6,991 nucleotides of DNA, taken from positions 1 to 6,991 of the forward strand of contig JAGRJX010000068.1 in NCBI GenBank assembly GCA_020442545.1, written 5' to 3'. Origin of the DNA: Lysobacterales bacterium (GTDB lineage Bacteria > Pseudomonadota > Gammaproteobacteria > Xanthomonadales > Xanthomonadaceae). Below are positions 6,248 through 6,991 of the stretch, one piece after another (within the stretch, counting starts at the first letter, position 1; every line of letters begins with the position of its first letter). The notes under the pieces were generated by a model. That model was not told where the DNA came from and ran no database searches. It saw only the letters and a program-made list of their open reading frames with translations. A program made the position numbers and the translations under genes.

Positions 6248-6263
6248 CGTGACACGCATCACA
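6248..6263. promoter_or_regulatory. Candidate CRP/Clp-type binding site
   Basis: CGTGA-N6-TCACA matches the CRP/Clp consensus TGTGA-N6-TCACA at nine of ten positions. Xanthomonads have a CRP homologue, Clp, that recognises this motif. The site sits in the divergent region, about 100 bp from the tentative aminopeptidase start of transcription and about 145 bp from that of ahpC, so it fits the former better. Match by eye only. Confidence 0.35.
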
Positions 6264-6329
6264 ATGCGCGGGCGCTCGACCGGCAGTCCCGACCTGCGCC
6301 CGCGACACCGGACGGAAATCCCGCTATTG

Positions 6330-6366
6330 ATAGATGTTATCTATGGCTTAAATCCATACTTTCGAT
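6330..6366 (+). promoter_or_regulatory. OxyR operator upstream of ahpC
   Basis: The OxyR consensus is two copies of ATAG-N-T-N3-A-N-CTAT separated by 7 bp. The first copy at 6330-6344 (ATAG ATGTTAT CTAT) is a perfect match. After exactly 7 bp (6345-6351) a degenerate second copy follows at 6352-6366 (ATCC ATACTTT CGAT). The total of 37 bp and the position directly before the -35 element are those of OxyR-activated peroxide genes. ahpC control by OxyR is established in Xanthomonas and enteric bacteria. oxyR itself is not in the window. Confidence 0.75.
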
Positions 6367-6395
6367 TTCATTTATCAATCGACATTGCCTATCCT
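6367..6395 (+). promoter_or_regulatory. Likely ahpC promoter
   Basis: TTCATT (6367-6372) as -35 and TATCCT (6390-6395) as -10 are 17 bp apart. The weak -35 directly abutting the OxyR operator is the usual layout of an activator-dependent promoter. The predicted start near 6402 leaves a leader of about 43 nt. Confidence 0.45.
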
Positions 6396-6444
6396 GTGTC
6401 CCATGGTCATTTCCCCCCAACCTTCAACACGAGGATATTTCGAC

Positions 6445-6991
6445 ATGTCGTTGATCAACACCGAAGTCCAGCCGTTCAAGGCCAATGCCTTCCACAATGG
6501 CAAGTTCATCGAAGTCACCGAAGCCGATCTGAAGGGCAAGTGGTCCGTGGTGATCTTCATGCCGGCCGCCTTCACCTTCAACTGCCCGACCGAGATTGAA
6601 GACGCCGCCGAGCACTACGCCGAGTTCCAGAAGGCCGGCGCCGAGGTCTACATCGTCACCACCGACACCCACTTCTCGCACAAGGTGTGGCACGAGACCT
6701 CGCCGGCGGTGGGCAAGGCGACCTTCCCGCTGGTCGGCGATCCGACCCACCAGCTGACCCGCGCCTTTGGCGTGCACATCGATGAAGACGGCCTGGCGCT
6801 GCGTGGCACTTTCGTGATCAACCCGGACGGCATGATCAAGACGCTGGAAATCCACGACAACGCCATCGCGCGTGACGTGTCGGAGACGGTGCGCAAGCTG
6901 AAGGCCGCACAGTTCGTCGCCGCACACCCGAACGAAGTCTGCCCGGCGAAGTGGAAGGAAGGCGAAAAGACGCTGACGCCGTCGCTGGATC
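6445..6991 (+). CDS. ahpC: AhpC, alkyl hydroperoxide reductase peroxiredoxin (3' end cut by window)
   Basis: AhpC is a cytosolic 2-Cys peroxiredoxin that reduces hydrogen peroxide, organic peroxides and peroxynitrite and is recycled by the flavoprotein AhpF. The ATG at 6445 follows GAGGA (6431-6435) at 9 nt. The active-site motif PxxxTxxC is visible as PAAFTFNC with peroxidatic Cys47, T44 and conserved R120 (LRGTF). The resolving cysteine is C166 in EVCPAKWKEG. The reading continues to TLTPSLD at residue 182, where the window ends. Typical family length is about 187, so only about five residues and the stop are missing. The OxyR-type operator upstream implies peroxide induction. ahpF and oxyR usually follow in this group. 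Confidence 0.96.
   Translation, partial: MSLINTEVQPFKANAFHNGKFIEVTEADLKGKWSVVIFMPAAFTFNCPTEIEDAAEHYAEFQKAGAEVYIVTTDTHFSHKVWHETSPAVGKATFPLVGDPTHQLTRAFGVHIDEDGLALRGTFVINPDGMIKTLEIHDNAIARDVSETVRKLKAAQFVAAHPNEVCPAKWKEGEKTLTPSLD

Noticed and set aside
3647..6454. A 935-codon open frame on the plus strand opposite the aminopeptidase gene
   Set aside because: It is a shadow of GC-rich codon use in the real minus-strand gene, has no domain or ribosome binding site, and runs into the ahpC leader. The minus-strand protein has all M1 motifs.
1..6991. CRISPR arrays, tRNA or rRNA genes, integron attC sites
   Set aside because: I looked for regularly spaced repeats, tRNA-like cloverleaf ends and rRNA signatures on both strands and saw none.

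Overview
The window looks like chromosome from a high-GC gammaproteobacterium of the Xanthomonadaceae/Rhodanobacteraceae group (Lysobacter, Xanthomonas, Stenotrophomonas or Rhodanobacter type). The evidence is GC-rich codon use, the protein flavour of AhpC, PrmC and the exported M1 aminopeptidase, and an IS481-family element of a type common in this order. The exact genus cannot be read from the sequence.

Left part (1-1819) is accessory DNA. Bases 1-287 hold no convincing gene but contain three closely packed hairpins. From memory only, their translations resemble short 'hypothetical proteins' called repeatedly in Xanthomonadaceae. This segment runs directly into the 3' remnant of an XRE-type regulator (288-530) whose DNA-binding N-terminus is missing. 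Two terminator-like hairpins follow, both with their T-rich tail on the minus strand. A complete 1100-bp IS481-family element then spans 720-1819. Its 19-bp inverted ends match at 18 positions, its DDE transposase is intact, and no target duplication is visible. The transposase frame has no stop inside the element.

Right part (1820-6991) is core chromosome. Three minus-strand genes lie in transcription order: an exported M1 aminopeptidase (3404-6130), a strong terminator hairpin, a three-TM DUF5706/PycTM-like membrane protein (2736-3305), and prmC (1876-2739). prmC overlaps the membrane-protein gene by 4 nt and starts with TTG. The IS sits just downstream of prmC and appears to separate it from an intrinsic terminator at 654-681.

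The aminopeptidase gene diverges from ahpC (6445 to beyond the window end) across a 314-bp regulatory region. That region holds a good OxyR-type operator directly abutting a plausible ahpC promoter, a CRP/Clp-like palindrome and a 21-bp-spaced direct repeat. ahpC encodes a typical 2-Cys peroxiredoxin and lacks only about its last five residues here. The natural partners ahpF and oxyR would be expected beyond the right edge.

The points most worth a second look are the orphan PycTM-like protein coupled to prmC with no cyclase in view, the stop-less transposase frame running antisense through prmC, and the structured segment fused to the beheaded repressor. I found no convincing wholly new system.
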